39,883 nucleotides of DNA from an uncultured Lentisphaeraceae bacterium. GTDB lineage: Bacteria; Verrucomicrobiota; Kiritimatiellia; RFP12; DVOR01. Both the position numbers and the translations under genes were made by a program. Position 1 is the stretch's first letter. Every line of letters starts with the position of its first letter. Positions 1-8,059 of the stretch are shown here, in pieces. The notes beneath the pieces are model-generated. The model saw nothing but the letters and a program-made list of their open reading frames with translations, did no database searches and was not told where the DNA came from. The stretch lies in NCBI GenBank assembly GCA_937892925.1, contig CALBHX010000102.1:1-39883 (forward strand). Direction: 5' to 3'.

Positions 1-97
1 CCGGTATAATCAGTGAAACACACTTTCCCGTAAAGAACTCTTTGTCTGCTGCTATAATTCTTAGATTGTAAGAAGCCATATTACACACCTTCGTTCC

Positions 98-601
98 TTA
101 TGATTCCTGCTTCATCTTCTCTGCTGCACGTTTTACATCCTCAATCGTTCCTACATGATTAGGCACTGTCTTCAGAACTCCCTGATGTTGAGCCTCATCA
201 TACAGCACCCCACCCACATTCTCCGAATCCTTATATGCCCCAAGCTCTGCCGCCACCTCATCTTCCGGTGTATATACAGCCTCCTCTTCTGACACCTCCA
301 TCAGCTCCAAATCAGCATCCTCACTTGGTTCAACTTGTTGCACCCCTCTCCCTCGTTTAGACGCCACCAACGTATCGGCCAACGTAACCGGCTCTTCTTC
401 TGGCACTGAAACCGTCTTGACCGCCCGCCTACGTGCCGAGTGCCCCACCCGTTCTTCGTCCACTCCACGCCCAACAACAACCTTTCGCGATCTCCGCACC
501 GGCTTCTCAATAGCCGTAGCAGCGACTTTCCCTGACTTCGACTGCTTCGACTCCAATGTTGATTTTTGTTTCCCAACGCCAGATTTCACCGTCTTTGCCA
601 T
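98..601 (-). CDS. Hypothetical charged low-complexity protein
   Basis: I do not recognise a family. The protein is about 167 residues, with no signal peptide or membrane segment. Its N-terminal half is rich in Lys, Arg and Ser, and its middle is rich in Glu and Asp, so it is probably largely disordered. A slightly more ordered tail (about residues 120-165) holds Tyr, Gly and a final amphipathic helix. The basic N-terminus followed by an acidic region could suit a nucleic-acid or ribosome-associated protein, but that is inference. The start is ATG at 601, not the TTG two codons upstream, because a good promoter (-35 at 630-635, -10 at 607-612) puts the expected transcript start at or within one base of this ATG. 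It stands alone, divergent from the rhomboid pair. Confidence 0.6.
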   Translation of the reverse strand: MAKTVKSGVGKQKSTLESKQSKSGKVAATAIEKPVRRSRKVVVGRGVDEERVGHSARRRAVKTVSVPEEEPVTLADTLVASKRGRGVQQVEPSEDADLELMEVSEEEAVYTPEDEVAAELGAYKDSENVGGVLYDEAQHQGVLKTVPNHVGTIEDVKRAAEKMKQES

Positions 602-606
602 GGCCA

Positions 607-635
607 ATTATACTCCCAAACCTACGTATTCGCAA
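607..635 (-). promoter_or_regulatory. Sigma-70-type promoter giving a leaderless transcript
   Basis: On the minus strand, TTGCGA (630-635) is followed by a 17-base spacer and a perfect TATAAT (612-607). Only five bases (TGGCC) separate the -10 box from the ATG at 601. The transcript would therefore begin at or just inside the start codon, with no room for a ribosome binding site. Confidence 0.6.
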
Positions 636-959
636 TCTACCAGTAAACGCGTAAACAGACACATTATATCAAAATGTATCACGATTTCATCCTATCGTCA
701 AGAAAAACAACACATGTTAGGCATATCACAATCCCAGCCTAATTCAAACCGTGTACAACACACATGCTTCGTATGCCATTGCTATAACTACTTCTCCTCT
801 ATCTGTCTCGATTTTCAAAAACAGCCCGTATTCATAATAAGAAACCAGTAATACGTTTCCCACCTCCATGCCGTACCAACTTTATACAACACGAGGCGCT
901 TCAACTCTGAAGTGTATCCCTCTTCCCTGCCAAAAGTTGTAAATTTCTTCAAAAAACGC
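613..959. other. Divergent intergenic spacer, no gene seen
   Basis: About 400 bases separate the minus-strand gene ending its upstream side at 601 and the plus-strand gene starting at 1014. The spacer is AT-rich. It holds the minus promoter at its left end and the plus promoter at its right end. I see no convincing coding sequence, RNA gene or strong inverted repeat in between. Confidence 0.5.
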
Positions 960-988
960 TTCCATTCTTTTCATAAAACAGTTATACT
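960..988 (+). promoter_or_regulatory. Putative promoter of the small membrane protein and rhomboid pair
   Basis: TATACT at 983-988 is a good -10 box. At a 17-base spacing upstream lies TTCCAT (960-965), a weak -35 match. The same TTCCAT-17-TATA arrangement occurs upstream of oadG (32619-32647). An AAGGAG ribosome binding site follows at 1000-1005, eight bases before the ATG. Confidence 0.45.
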
Positions 989-1013
989 AAAAACATCCTA
1001 AGGAGTAGAACCC

Positions 1014-1208
1014 ATGGCTGAGAAAAAAGCTTTTATTGCTGCGCGCCTGCGTAATCCCGCCGAAGAGGCTGCCGCAAAAAAGAAACCGGCTGCTAGGCCG
1101 GACTGGATCGGTGGAGCTTGTGCCATTGTAGCATTCTTTATCGCAGCTGCCACAACCACCCTCTTATACCTGGAGTGGGATTCCCTGACCCACTATATCG
1201 GGCATTGA
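1014..1208 (+). CDS. Small single-pass membrane protein
   Basis: This is a 64-residue protein with a basic N-terminal third rich in Lys, Ala and Arg (residues 1-28), one hydrophobic segment (about 31-52, rich in Ala, Ile and Phe) and a short tail ending in YIGH. It has a strong AAGGAG ribosome binding site and its own promoter. It sits six bases upstream of the rhomboid protease on the same strand, so the two are almost surely cotranscribed. The expected topology is N-terminus in the cytoplasm and a short C-terminus outside. I do not recognise the family. A partner or substrate of the rhomboid protease is an attractive but untested reading. Confidence 0.6.
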   Translation: MAEKKAFIAARLRNPAEEAAAKKKPAARPDWIGGACAIVAFFIAAATTTLLYLEWDSLTHYIGH

Positions 1209-1214
1209 CAGCCC

Positions 1215-1952
1215 GTGCCAGAGAAAAAAACATCCCAACACGGGGCGTCCGTTACAATAACCCTTTGCGGATTTCTTGCCGCAGGGGGTTTAATTGTTTG
1301 GCAATTACGTAACATCCCAGCACTAAATAATCCGACGTCTCTGTCTGTATATGACATTCTGCAAAAAAACTTTGGCCTCTCTGCTGCAGGACTCCGTACG
1401 GGTGAATGGTGGCAGCTTCTCTCATACGCATTTTTGCATGGTTCTATTTGGCACTTGGTCGCAAACATTGTAGGGCTTTATATTTCCGCCGCATCTCTAG
1501 AACAACGAATCGGAAAGTGGGCACTCTTATGCCTGCTAGGCTTGGGAACGCTTGCCGGAGCCGTCGGCTTCTTAAGTAGTTTATCTTTGGATCCACGCCT
1601 GCCATCAACCGCACTTTGCCTAGGAGCTTCAGCAAGTGTCATGGCCTGTCTTGGAACTGCTGCCTGTTTTGCCCCTCACGAGCGAGCCGCCTTTTGGTTT
1701 TTCTTTATTCCACTTCCAATCCGTGCCTGGTGGGCTTTTCCTATCACCCTGACAATAATCTTCTGCGAAGGATACTTTTGGCCCAATACAACCGCCTATG
1801 GCGCCCATTTTGGTGGATTCCTGGCCGGAGTCACCAATGGATGGATAATGCACAACTACCTACCAACTCGTTCTGCTTCAGCAAACAACCACTTCTGCTC
1901 TAACACCCCAAAAACAGAGGCCACCCCTTACGGGAAACCTAAGTCAATATAG
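1215..1952 (+). CDS. Rhomboid family intramembrane serine protease
   Basis: This is a 245-residue polytopic membrane protein of the rhomboid (GlpG-like) family, which cleaves membrane-spanning substrates within the bilayer. The family landmarks are present: the WW-Q-LLSYAFLHG stretch with H75, H80 and N84 in the HxxxxHxxxN motif, the catalytic serine in LGASASV (S139), and the catalytic histidine in YGAHFGG (H198). The usual GxSG motif reads GASA here, but both dyad residues are kept. About six hydrophobic segments lie between residues 13 and 215, followed by a polar C-terminal tail of about 30 residues. The start is GTG six bases after the preceding small membrane protein, with a weak ribosome binding site, which suggests translational coupling. 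The 3' end overlaps the convergent gene by 14 bases. Confidence 0.85.
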   Translation: MPEKKTSQHGASVTITLCGFLAAGGLIVWQLRNIPALNNPTSLSVYDILQKNFGLSAAGLRTGEWWQLLSYAFLHGSIWHLVANIVGLYISAASLEQRIGKWALLCLLGLGTLAGAVGFLSSLSLDPRLPSTALCLGASASVMACLGTAACFAPHERAAFWFFFIPLPIRAWWAFPITLTIIFCEGYFWPNTTAYGAHFGGFLAGVTNGWIMHNYLPTRSASANNHFCSNTPKTEATPYGKPKSI

Positions 1953-2625
1953 GGTTTAACGTAATTTTTGCCGCGCCACGTTCTGCAATTGGCAACCGCA
2001 CACGTGTATCCCACGGCATACGGTCATCTATGCGTGCAGGCAGGCCATCCGCCTCCGAAATCACCGTCATTTCTGCAAACGGCCTTTCCATTGGTACACG
2101 CTCTACCATATCTGCCGGCCGAAACGTTAACACTGCCGGCCTACCACATGGAAGCACAAATGCGCCCAAACTATACTGCACAGGATCTTGTTCTCCAACC
2201 CCAAACTGTAAAAACCATCCCGGTTCTCCCCGTACACACCATCGCCGTTCGGATTGTTCTCGAAGCATTCTCAGCAACAATGCAAACACGCGTTCATATA
2301 CCGTAGAAAATCGACCAGATGCCAAACACCATGCTCCATGCGGACACAAGGGCAAAGCTCGAAATGCGGCAAACATTACCGCTTCCGGCGTCTCCAAAAC
2401 CCCCGGGGAAACATCCGCCTCAACATCCGGTGGCTGCATCAACAATGCCGCCGGATGTCGCACTATACGTTCACGAATTCTTCCAGAACGCGTCCAATAT
2501 CGTAAAACCGTCCGTCCATCGGCGGTATAGTAAAGATTAACCGGCGCCCCCATCCTACTAAACCTGTAATCCACCTCCACCAGCGACCTTCCGCCACCGG
2601 CAGAATGACGGCATCCAAATATCAA
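1939..2625 (-). CDS. Hypothetical protein downstream of the S1-domain gene
   Basis: I do not recognise a family. The open frame encodes up to 228 residues without a signal peptide or membrane segments, and it is rich in Arg, Pro and hydrophobic residues. Several short beta-strand-like stretches can be seen, such as VNLYYTADGRTVLRYW and WFLQFGVGEQDP. The first codon is a TTG that overlaps the stop of the upstream S1-domain gene (TTGA). A GTG at 2580 preceded by GGAAGG is an equally good start and would shorten the protein by 15 residues. The overlap with the S1 gene indicates an operon. The 3' end overlaps the convergent rhomboid gene. Confidence 0.6.
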   Translation of the reverse strand: MIFGCRHSAGGGRSLVEVDYRFSRMGAPVNLYYTADGRTVLRYWTRSGRIRERIVRHPAALLMQPPDVEADVSPGVLETPEAVMFAAFRALPLCPHGAWCLASGRFSTVYERVFALLLRMLREQSERRWCVRGEPGWFLQFGVGEQDPVQYSLGAFVLPCGRPAVLTFRPADMVERVPMERPFAEMTVISEADGLPARIDDRMPWDTRVRLPIAERGAAKITLNPILT

Positions 2626-3827
2626 AGATTCAATCCAGCAAACGGATTGTTACCCACAGCGGCATTTTTTGCCCGGTTTGTCCGAAGCCATTCCCGTGGA
2701 TCTTCATCCGGAGCGTTTATTGAGGCTCCCACTCCTATCTGATTTCCCGTCTCTTCAGCAGTAACCGGCTTTAATGTGATCTTGTGCGAATCAAGATCGA
2801 TAGCCTCTATACGCACCTCCAGCGTTTGCCCTTCTTCCACCACTTCATGTGCGGAAGCGATTCGCCGTCCTTTAGCCAACACAGCTAAACGCCCATTAGA
2901 AAGCAACCCTTCCACCCCTGGAGCAACTTGAGCAAACGCGCCAAACGTTGCAATACGCGTAATCTTGGCATTCAAAACATCCCCTACACGAGCCTGTGCC
3001 ACAAAAGCCTCCCATGGATTTTGTCGAAGCGCACGCAAAGAAAGAGAAATCCGCTCCGTCACAGGATCCACCCGCTGAATCAATACCTCCACAACATCTC
3101 CAGGCCTAACCAGATCTTCTGCCTTTGCCTGGCGATCCCATGAAAGTTCTCGCAACGGGACCAACCCCTCTACTCCACCCAAATCCACAAAAACTCCAAA
3201 ATCCATTAATCGCGTGACCACGCCCTCTCGTGTCTGCCCCTCGGCCAGTTCAGCAAACAACGCCGCACGCTTTTCTCCACGTTCCCGCTCCAAAAACGCC
3301 CGCCGCGAAACCAACAGATTCACTCCACGCTCATCTTCGCCATATTCTGTGATCAGAAAAACCTGCTTCGTTCCTACAAATTTCGAAGCCTCCTGGCTCC
3401 GATAAAGCTCCATCTGTGAATAAGGGCAGAACCCTCGTTGGCCCGCCACATCCACCTCAAAACCTCCTTTCACTTCAGCTTTTACCAGCCCATCTATCGG
3501 CGTACCAGCCTCAAAAGCCCGTTTCAACGCAGCATCCCCTCGCCCAGTTGCCTTATTACGCGCCGTAAACGTCAGATTCCCCTGGCGCATCCCTACAAAC
3601 CAAACCGTAACACGTTCGCCCTCTCGTGCGCGTAACGTACCATCATCCAAGATAAATTCTTCTTTTGGAACAACCCCCTCATCTTTCGCCCCAACATCCA
3701 AAACGACATAATTTCCCCGAGTGGAAACCACTCGTGCCGTTACCGCCTCACCAGGATTAAAACCCCGGCGATAGTTCAACCCACTAGCCGCAAGCATAGC
3801 TGCAAAATCCGCTTTGGAATCCTTCAT
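2622..3827 (-). CDS. S1 RNA-binding domain protein (RpsA-like, four S1 repeats)
   Basis: The protein is about 401 residues, made almost entirely of four S1 (OB-fold) RNA-binding repeats. They begin near GEAVTARVVSTRGNYVVLD, IDGLVKAEVKGGFEVDV, REGVVTRLMDFGVFVDLGG and LNAKITRIATFGAFAQVAPG. Repeats 3 and 4 carry the classic FGxFV and GVEGL signatures. Ribosomal protein S1 of many bacteria has four to six such repeats, so this is either rpsA or a paralogue that binds mRNA at the ribosome; the sequence does not decide this. The C-terminal 40 residues are polar. I placed the start at ATG 3827 because GGAGATGAGG lies just upstream; the open frame extends 11 codons further without a better site. It heads a two-gene unit with the hypothetical gene ending at 1939. 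Confidence 0.8.
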   Translation of the reverse strand: MKDSKADFAAMLAASGLNYRRGFNPGEAVTARVVSTRGNYVVLDVGAKDEGVVPKEEFILDDGTLRAREGERVTVWFVGMRQGNLTFTARNKATGRGDAALKRAFEAGTPIDGLVKAEVKGGFEVDVAGQRGFCPYSQMELYRSQEASKFVGTKQVFLITEYGEDERGVNLLVSRRAFLERERGEKRAALFAELAEGQTREGVVTRLMDFGVFVDLGGVEGLVPLRELSWDRQAKAEDLVRPGDVVEVLIQRVDPVTERISLSLRALRQNPWEAFVAQARVGDVLNAKITRIATFGAFAQVAPGVEGLLSNGRLAVLAKGRRIASAHEVVEEGQTLEVRIEAIDLDSHKITLKPVTAEETGNQIGVGASINAPDEDPREWLRTNRAKNAAVGNNPFAGLNL

Positions 3828-3862
3828 GGAAAACCTCATCTCCGATTTCAAAATGTTCAACT

Positions 3863-3871
3863 ATTTTACCA
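3863..3871 (-). promoter_or_regulatory. Candidate extended -10 promoter of the S1-domain gene
   Basis: The minus strand reads TGGTAAAAT, an extended -10 element, about 36 bases upstream of the chosen ATG at 3827. Its -35 region is poor. A perfect TTGACA lies further upstream at 3908-3913, 19 bases from TATGGA (3883-3888), so a second, overlapping promoter is possible. Confidence 0.35.
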
Positions 3872-4671
3872 TACTCACATTCTCCATACACACACTTTCG
3901 CTACCCCTGTCAAATAGAATCGCCTTCCTGTTCCATCGTGTTTGCCACCGTCGTGGTATCACACTTTCTATCCCACACTATATCCAACGATGGAGCGATC
4001 TTCAATCTACAACTGTACACGCCCCCTCAGAACACCTCTTTTTCAGTACGCCTCCAAGCGGAGCTACCAACAACCTCTCCTTCGGATAAGGTTACCTGTT
4101 TCACCCTCGAACAGTTGCGGGTTCCTGAATCTGCGGCTGTCAAACACCGTTACCCCTTCAGGTGCTCCACAGCGCTCCCAGGTGCAGTTCAAAACATAGC
4201 ACCGCGTCCAGTTACATCGTCCAGCAGCATGTCCACAGAATACGATGTCTCATCCGGCGGCTCCAGATATATCATCTGATTGGCGTCCCCTAGCATGTAT
4301 GTATGCTATCTTCCCTTCCGTTAAGGTTGATGGAATCCCGTTAGGTGTGTCGTTCCATCGATGCTCACTAGAGATGATGTTCTGAAGTTCATTAGCCCAG
4401 ATAACGTAAAAGCCTCCACCGAATAGGTGCCGACATGTTGGACCTCATACTGAGAAACGAATGCCACATACGTCTACCCCTCAAAACGAAAAGTGCGAAC
4501 AGCCAGATATAATACCTAGAGCCGCTCCCCCTTTTATGGGTTTTCTTATTATCGTGGTACACTGCAACAGATACTGTTTCATCAAGCCACAGGACATTTT
4601 TCGCCGTACCTTGATACGCATGAATAGTTCCTCGACTTTATAGAATTAAGCTATCTTCAAAAAATCACATC

Positions 4672-5324
4672 ACAACAAAATACTTTCCGAGGACCCGAAT
4701 ATTTTGTTCTCTACGACCGTTCCTTTGAGAGATTCCAACCCCGCTTCAATCATTACGAAGCTCTCCCCCTCCTCCAACGGCACAAAAACCGGTTCATTCA
4801 CCGCTATTCAATCTCAGCCTATAGCATAGACGCCTTGGAGTGAAGACGCTCAGGTGAAGGCGATACCAACCCGCCACCTTTCGGAACAAGGCCTTCGGCT
4901 CCAGTGTCAGACTTCGCTGAAAATGTCTCAGCGGTTCCGCCGGTATCGATGGTTAAGGCTCCACACTGGTACGCGCGGAAGCGCGGCACACTATTGTCCA
5001 TCGCAATATAAGGGTTATGGTTGACTCATCTGCACGATTGCCTACAGACTCCTCAGCCATACCTTCCTGGACGAGTTGGCCACTCTCGACTTCGAGAGCT
5101 AACCGCCAACCCATAACGAGCGATATTTTGTTTTTACCGCGTAGGCCGATTACAAAATTGCCCGTGAAGAGCTTGAGGAGTGCATCGACTATCGCCTGAA
5201 GCCTTAATGTCGCATACCAGGGATCTATCCGTAGCGGCACCGAGAAGTCTAATATTTGGAACTCAGAAACACCTGCAAACCGTTTTTGGGCTCTCTCAGG
5301 AGATGGTGATGACAAATAGGGCAC
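4672..5324 (-). pseudogene. Remnant of a minus-strand protein-coding gene
   Basis: A minus-strand frame open from 5324 (GTG) to 4953 encodes a plausible mixed alpha/beta stretch, including LRIDPWYATLRLQAIVDALL and MGWRLALEVESGQL. Near 5005 the coding appearance jumps to another frame, which continues as MDNSVPRFRAYQCGALTIDT to 4819. It then shifts again to a frame giving VNEPVFVPLEEGESFVMIEA (4801-4672) before stops. Three frames in succession on one strand, each with natural composition, suggest a single gene broken by indels. I do not recognise the family. The alternative is chance open frames in non-coding DNA, which I cannot exclude without a homology search. Confidence 0.35.
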
Positions 5325-5703
5325 TCCTGCGAGGAGCGTAAAAAGGGGCTACTTTAGCGGCGAAAGGTTAATTGAAGGTTTGGGAGAGAGCCTGCCTACA
5401 TGCAGATCAACAAAGCCAACTCCTCCGGCGCAACAGTGTTCACCCCCACACCCGCCTTCGTCCGCTTCTACACCCTCGCCCTCAACCCTTGAGGTTCCCC
5501 GCATCACACCCACTCCACATTTGCCCCCTAACCCATTCATCTTTTCCCATATCCACTGCAAAATATAAAATCTATCCCGTGTTCTCACAAAGATCACTTC
5601 ATCTTTTCACATCCCCCTAGAAAAGATAGGCGCAACGTATAAGCCAGACTCCGGGAAGATCGTTTTTATATGCCATATCGTCCTCAATCGGTTATTTGGA
5701 TAT

Positions 5704-5723
5704 ACATGAACTCCTGTTCATGT
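5704..5723. repeat. Perfect 8-bp inverted repeat, possible weak terminator
   Basis: ACATGAAC and GTTCATGT are separated by the four-base loop TCCT. It lies about 50 bases beyond the stop of the alpha-galactosidase gene and could end that transcript. There is no good T-run, so the role is uncertain. Confidence 0.35.
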
Positions 5724-5771
5724 TTATATCACATATAGCAGAAGCCGGCGCAGAGTAAAATCAATGTCTGT

Positions 5772-7205
5772 TTAATCCTGACGAATTGTTCGGTGAATAT
5801 GCGCTTCATGGGGTGCGAGCACAAAGGTTTCTCCGGAAGGTAACGTCAATGCCTGAGGCATGTCTGAATCATTAAAGAGCCCGTAGACACAGTGTTTTCC
5901 CGGACCGATATCTTTACGTAAGATAAACGCTTGAGGCGTTTGAGTCACCACCAAAATTGGTGCAGCTGCATACTTTTGATCCAACTCAATCAGGTCTGCA
6001 TCCATCAACAACGCACGGGTTTCTGCGGAAAGATGTTCCAAATCACTGGAAATGAAGAGTGGTGCCGACAACATACACCAAAGCGTCATCTGATAACGCT
6101 GCTCACCTTGCGTCAATCTCGATGGACGAAACGTTGTGTTTTTCTGATTTGGCGTTCCAAGTCGACCGATTTGAAGAATGTCTGGATCATTCCAATGCCC
6201 AATAGAACGGTACGGAAGCCACTTAAGTTGTGCTCGGCCAATTGCCCGAATACTTGCCCATGTATCCTGAATATCTCCAGTAGTACGCCATAGCTGAGCA
6301 TATCTGGAAAGACCCTCGGCATGAGCAATTGGTGCAGCGTTGGAAAGACTCAATACGATATCGCGGCCAGAAGTACGAAGGTCGCGAGCAATTCTTGCCG
6401 TAGTCGGTACATCGTTCGGTTTCCAATCCATCTTGACATAATCAAAGCCCCATTCCGCCCACTGACGAGCATCTATATCCACATGCCAAAACTTACCTGC
6501 ATGATCTTTTCCACGCCGATGAATCCCCGGCCAAGACCCATACAACTGTCCCGGCTGAGAACGTGCCTTCAATGGAATGGCTCCCTCTTCCCCTTCATCA
6601 GAAGACCCGCCACGAAAACCAGCATATGTGGCAACCCAAGGGGTAGAGTAAATTCCGGCCTTCAAGCCGCGCGCATGAATTGCCGAACAAAGCGCCTTCA
6701 TATCGGGGAATTTGGCATTCGGCTGAAGCGCCTCTCCGCTCGGGCGTTCTCCCTGCCAACAATCATCCAGATTCACATAGGCCCAACCCGCATCCGCCAA
6801 CCCCGTCTCCTCCAACAACCGTGCCATTTTCTCCATCCCAGCCTGACTGACGGCCTCGGAGAACGAATACCAACTGTTCCACCCCATCGGCGGAGCAAAA
6901 CAAAGGGTCTCCCCCACTACAATATCAAACGACTGCATGCAGCTTCCCGAAGTGTCTGACGCTTTAAGCGTAACGGAATAGGTTCCCGGCTCAGCAAGAC
7001 ACCCACGTAACGTACGTCGCGGCACATCAAACGTGACGCCATCGGGCAATGAAACGGCTTCTACACGCGCGGCTCCTACAACCGGCACACGCCAGATCAA
7101 CTCATGCCCTGGTCGAACTCCATACCGCTCGGCTCCGATAAACCGCGGTACAGCCATTGCTGACACCGCAACAAAACTCAAACTCAGGAACAAAAGTATT
7201 CTCAT
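5772..7205 (-). CDS. Secreted alpha-galactosidase, GH27-like, with N-terminal Ig-like domain
   Basis: The 477-residue protein probably hydrolyses terminal alpha-galactosides. Numbered from ATG 7205, it has a signal peptide (about 1-18, MRILLFLSLSFVAVSAMA). A roughly 80-residue beta-sandwich putative-Ig region follows, then the glycoside hydrolase clan D barrel starting at PPMGWNSWYSF. Clear family residues are YVNLDDCWQ, GLKAGIYST, the nucleophile in YVKMDWK (D260), the acid/base in WRTTGDIQDTW (D311) and HWNDPDIL. A beta-sandwich C-terminal domain follows. The start at 7205 is chosen over an ATG at 7244 because it has an AAAGG site and yields a proper signal peptide. The neighbours do not form a polysaccharide locus; it appears monocistronic. 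Confidence 0.9.
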   Translation of the reverse strand: MRILLFLSLSFVAVSAMAVPRFIGAERYGVRPGHELIWRVPVVGAARVEAVSLPDGVTFDVPRRTLRGCLAEPGTYSVTLKASDTSGSCMQSFDIVVGETLCFAPPMGWNSWYSFSEAVSQAGMEKMARLLEETGLADAGWAYVNLDDCWQGERPSGEALQPNAKFPDMKALCSAIHARGLKAGIYSTPWVATYAGFRGGSSDEGEEGAIPLKARSQPGQLYGSWPGIHRRGKDHAGKFWHVDIDARQWAEWGFDYVKMDWKPNDVPTTARIARDLRTSGRDIVLSLSNAAPIAHAEGLSRYAQLWRTTGDIQDTWASIRAIGRAQLKWLPYRSIGHWNDPDILQIGRLGTPNQKNTTFRPSRLTQGEQRYQMTLWCMLSAPLFISSDLEHLSAETRALLMDADLIELDQKYAAAPILVVTQTPQAFILRKDIGPGKHCVYGLFNDSDMPQALTLPSGETFVLAPHEAHIHRTIRQD

Positions 7206-7352
7206 GCTCTCAGCCTTTCTAATAGTCAAAAACATACCGCACACACCTATGCATCACAGTAACATAACCCGTTTTATGCTCAAAGGCCGTACCACATCTT
7301 TGATCTATTCCTGCATTTCAAAGAACACACTTCAACATCCCGACAGCAAAAC

Positions 7353-7372
7353 AAAAAGGGGCATCCGCCCCC
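7353..7372 (-). terminator. Intrinsic terminator after the LA_2272-like gene
   Basis: Read on the minus strand, GGGGC-GGAT-GCCCC is followed directly by TTTTT. It lies 32 bases beyond the stop of the gene ending at 7404. The stem is short (5 bp) but GC-only. Confidence 0.65.
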
Positions 7373-7403
7373 TCTGCCTATAACCTCACCCAAACAGTAG
7401 ATT

Positions 7404-8051
7404 TTATGGTTCTGGTTCCTCACCATTTCCAAATCCAACATTCACAAACGGGATACACCACCCATGGCGGTTGATATTGATCAATCCAATCTGTACGCCA
7501 TGCACCCTGTCAGCCATATTGATCAATCCAATTTGTACTCCACAAACCGTCCGCTCTACCCGATTCAATACCAACGACACCTGAGCTCCACGCACCGAAT
7601 CGGCACGATTCAACACCCCAGAGACCTGTCCTCCTGTAACCTCTCCCTGCTCCTGATCGGAAAAAAGGCCAGAAATCACACCTCCTGTAATCTCCCCTAC
7701 ATTAGACTGTGCAATCAATTGAAACGAAAGACCATAAATATTACACTGTTCCGGCAAAAAAATCCGGCCGATATCATCGGCCGGCATCGAAGTATGCACC
7801 AGCCCAAACAATACACCAAAATAGAACAGTGAAGCCGAAGACGTTACATCACGCCGGCCCAACCCCAACGACAGACAGCGATGCGCCTTTTCCGTAACAC
7901 TCGGGGAATCCCCAAACCACCCATAACAAGGCAACGCTGAAAGCGAAAAAGCCCTACAACATGTTATTCCTAACAACAAAAACAGAAAAAACCTCCGCGC
8001 CCTCTTAGGCGCGGGATTCAAACCAAAGAAACCGCATCGTTTCTTTTTCAT
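7404..8051 (-). CDS. LA_2272-like surface repeat protein
   Basis: The ORF encodes 215 residues. After a hydrophobic N-terminal segment (about 20-37, RFFLFLLLGITCC) comes a short polar region. The C-terminal half is built of tandem repeats of about 20 residues around the theme GVQIGLINxADxVxG, for example GGQVSGVLNRADSVRGAQVS and VCGVQIGLINMADRVHG. This pattern matches the LA_2272-type repeat first named in Leptospira, whose function is unknown; an exported location is likely. It begins eight bases after the tyrosine phenol-lyase stop, with no good ribosome binding site. A strong intrinsic terminator lies inside codons 12-22, and its T-run encodes part of the hydrophobic segment. The true start may therefore lie downstream, or expression may depend on read-through. 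Confidence 0.7.
   Translation of the reverse strand: MKKKRCGFFGLNPAPKRARRFFLFLLLGITCCRAFSLSALPCYGWFGDSPSVTEKAHRCLSLGLGRRDVTSSASLFYFGVLFGLVHTSMPADDIGRIFLPEQCNIYGLSFQLIAQSNVGEITGGVISGLFSDQEQGEVTGGQVSGVLNRADSVRGAQVSLVLNRVERTVCGVQIGLINMADRVHGVQIGLININRHGWCIPFVNVGFGNGEEPEP
7986..8014 (-). terminator. Intrinsic terminator inside the start of the LA_2272-like ORF
   Basis: On the minus strand the perfect 7-bp GC stem CCGCGCC / GGCGCGG (8014-8008 and 8001-7995, six-base loop) is followed by AGG and six Ts. It sits about 46 bases past the tyrosine phenol-lyase stop at 8060, the normal place for that gene's terminator. It is also 38 bases inside the next open frame. Confidence 0.7.
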
Positions 8052-8059
8052 TACAATCT

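Larger units (their letters stand above)
3872..5771. other. 1.9-kb region without an intact gene
   Basis: No frame on either strand gives a believable full-length protein here, in a window that is otherwise densely coding. Several minus-strand stretches look protein-like but are broken by stops and frameshifts (see the pseudogene entry). Minus-strand pieces near 4070-4170 also read as short coding-like stretches, for example VTVFDSRRFRNPQLFEGE. At 5602 there is an ATG with a fair ribosome binding site (GGGGGATG, 5610-5617), but the frame stops at the third codon. An 8-bp perfect hairpin lies at 5704-5723. The 5620-5703 stretch shows nothing recognisable. Confidence 0.5.

Noticed and set aside
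417..851. Plus-strand frame of 144 codons crossing 607
   Set aside because: Half is antisense to the charged hypothetical gene and half lies in AT-rich spacer; no ribosome binding site or family match.
5349..5597. Minus-strand 82-codon frame before the decayed region
   Set aside because: Composition is odd (Gly, Cys and Val rich), there is no family resemblance and no good ribosome binding site for this frame; at most it is part of the decayed region.
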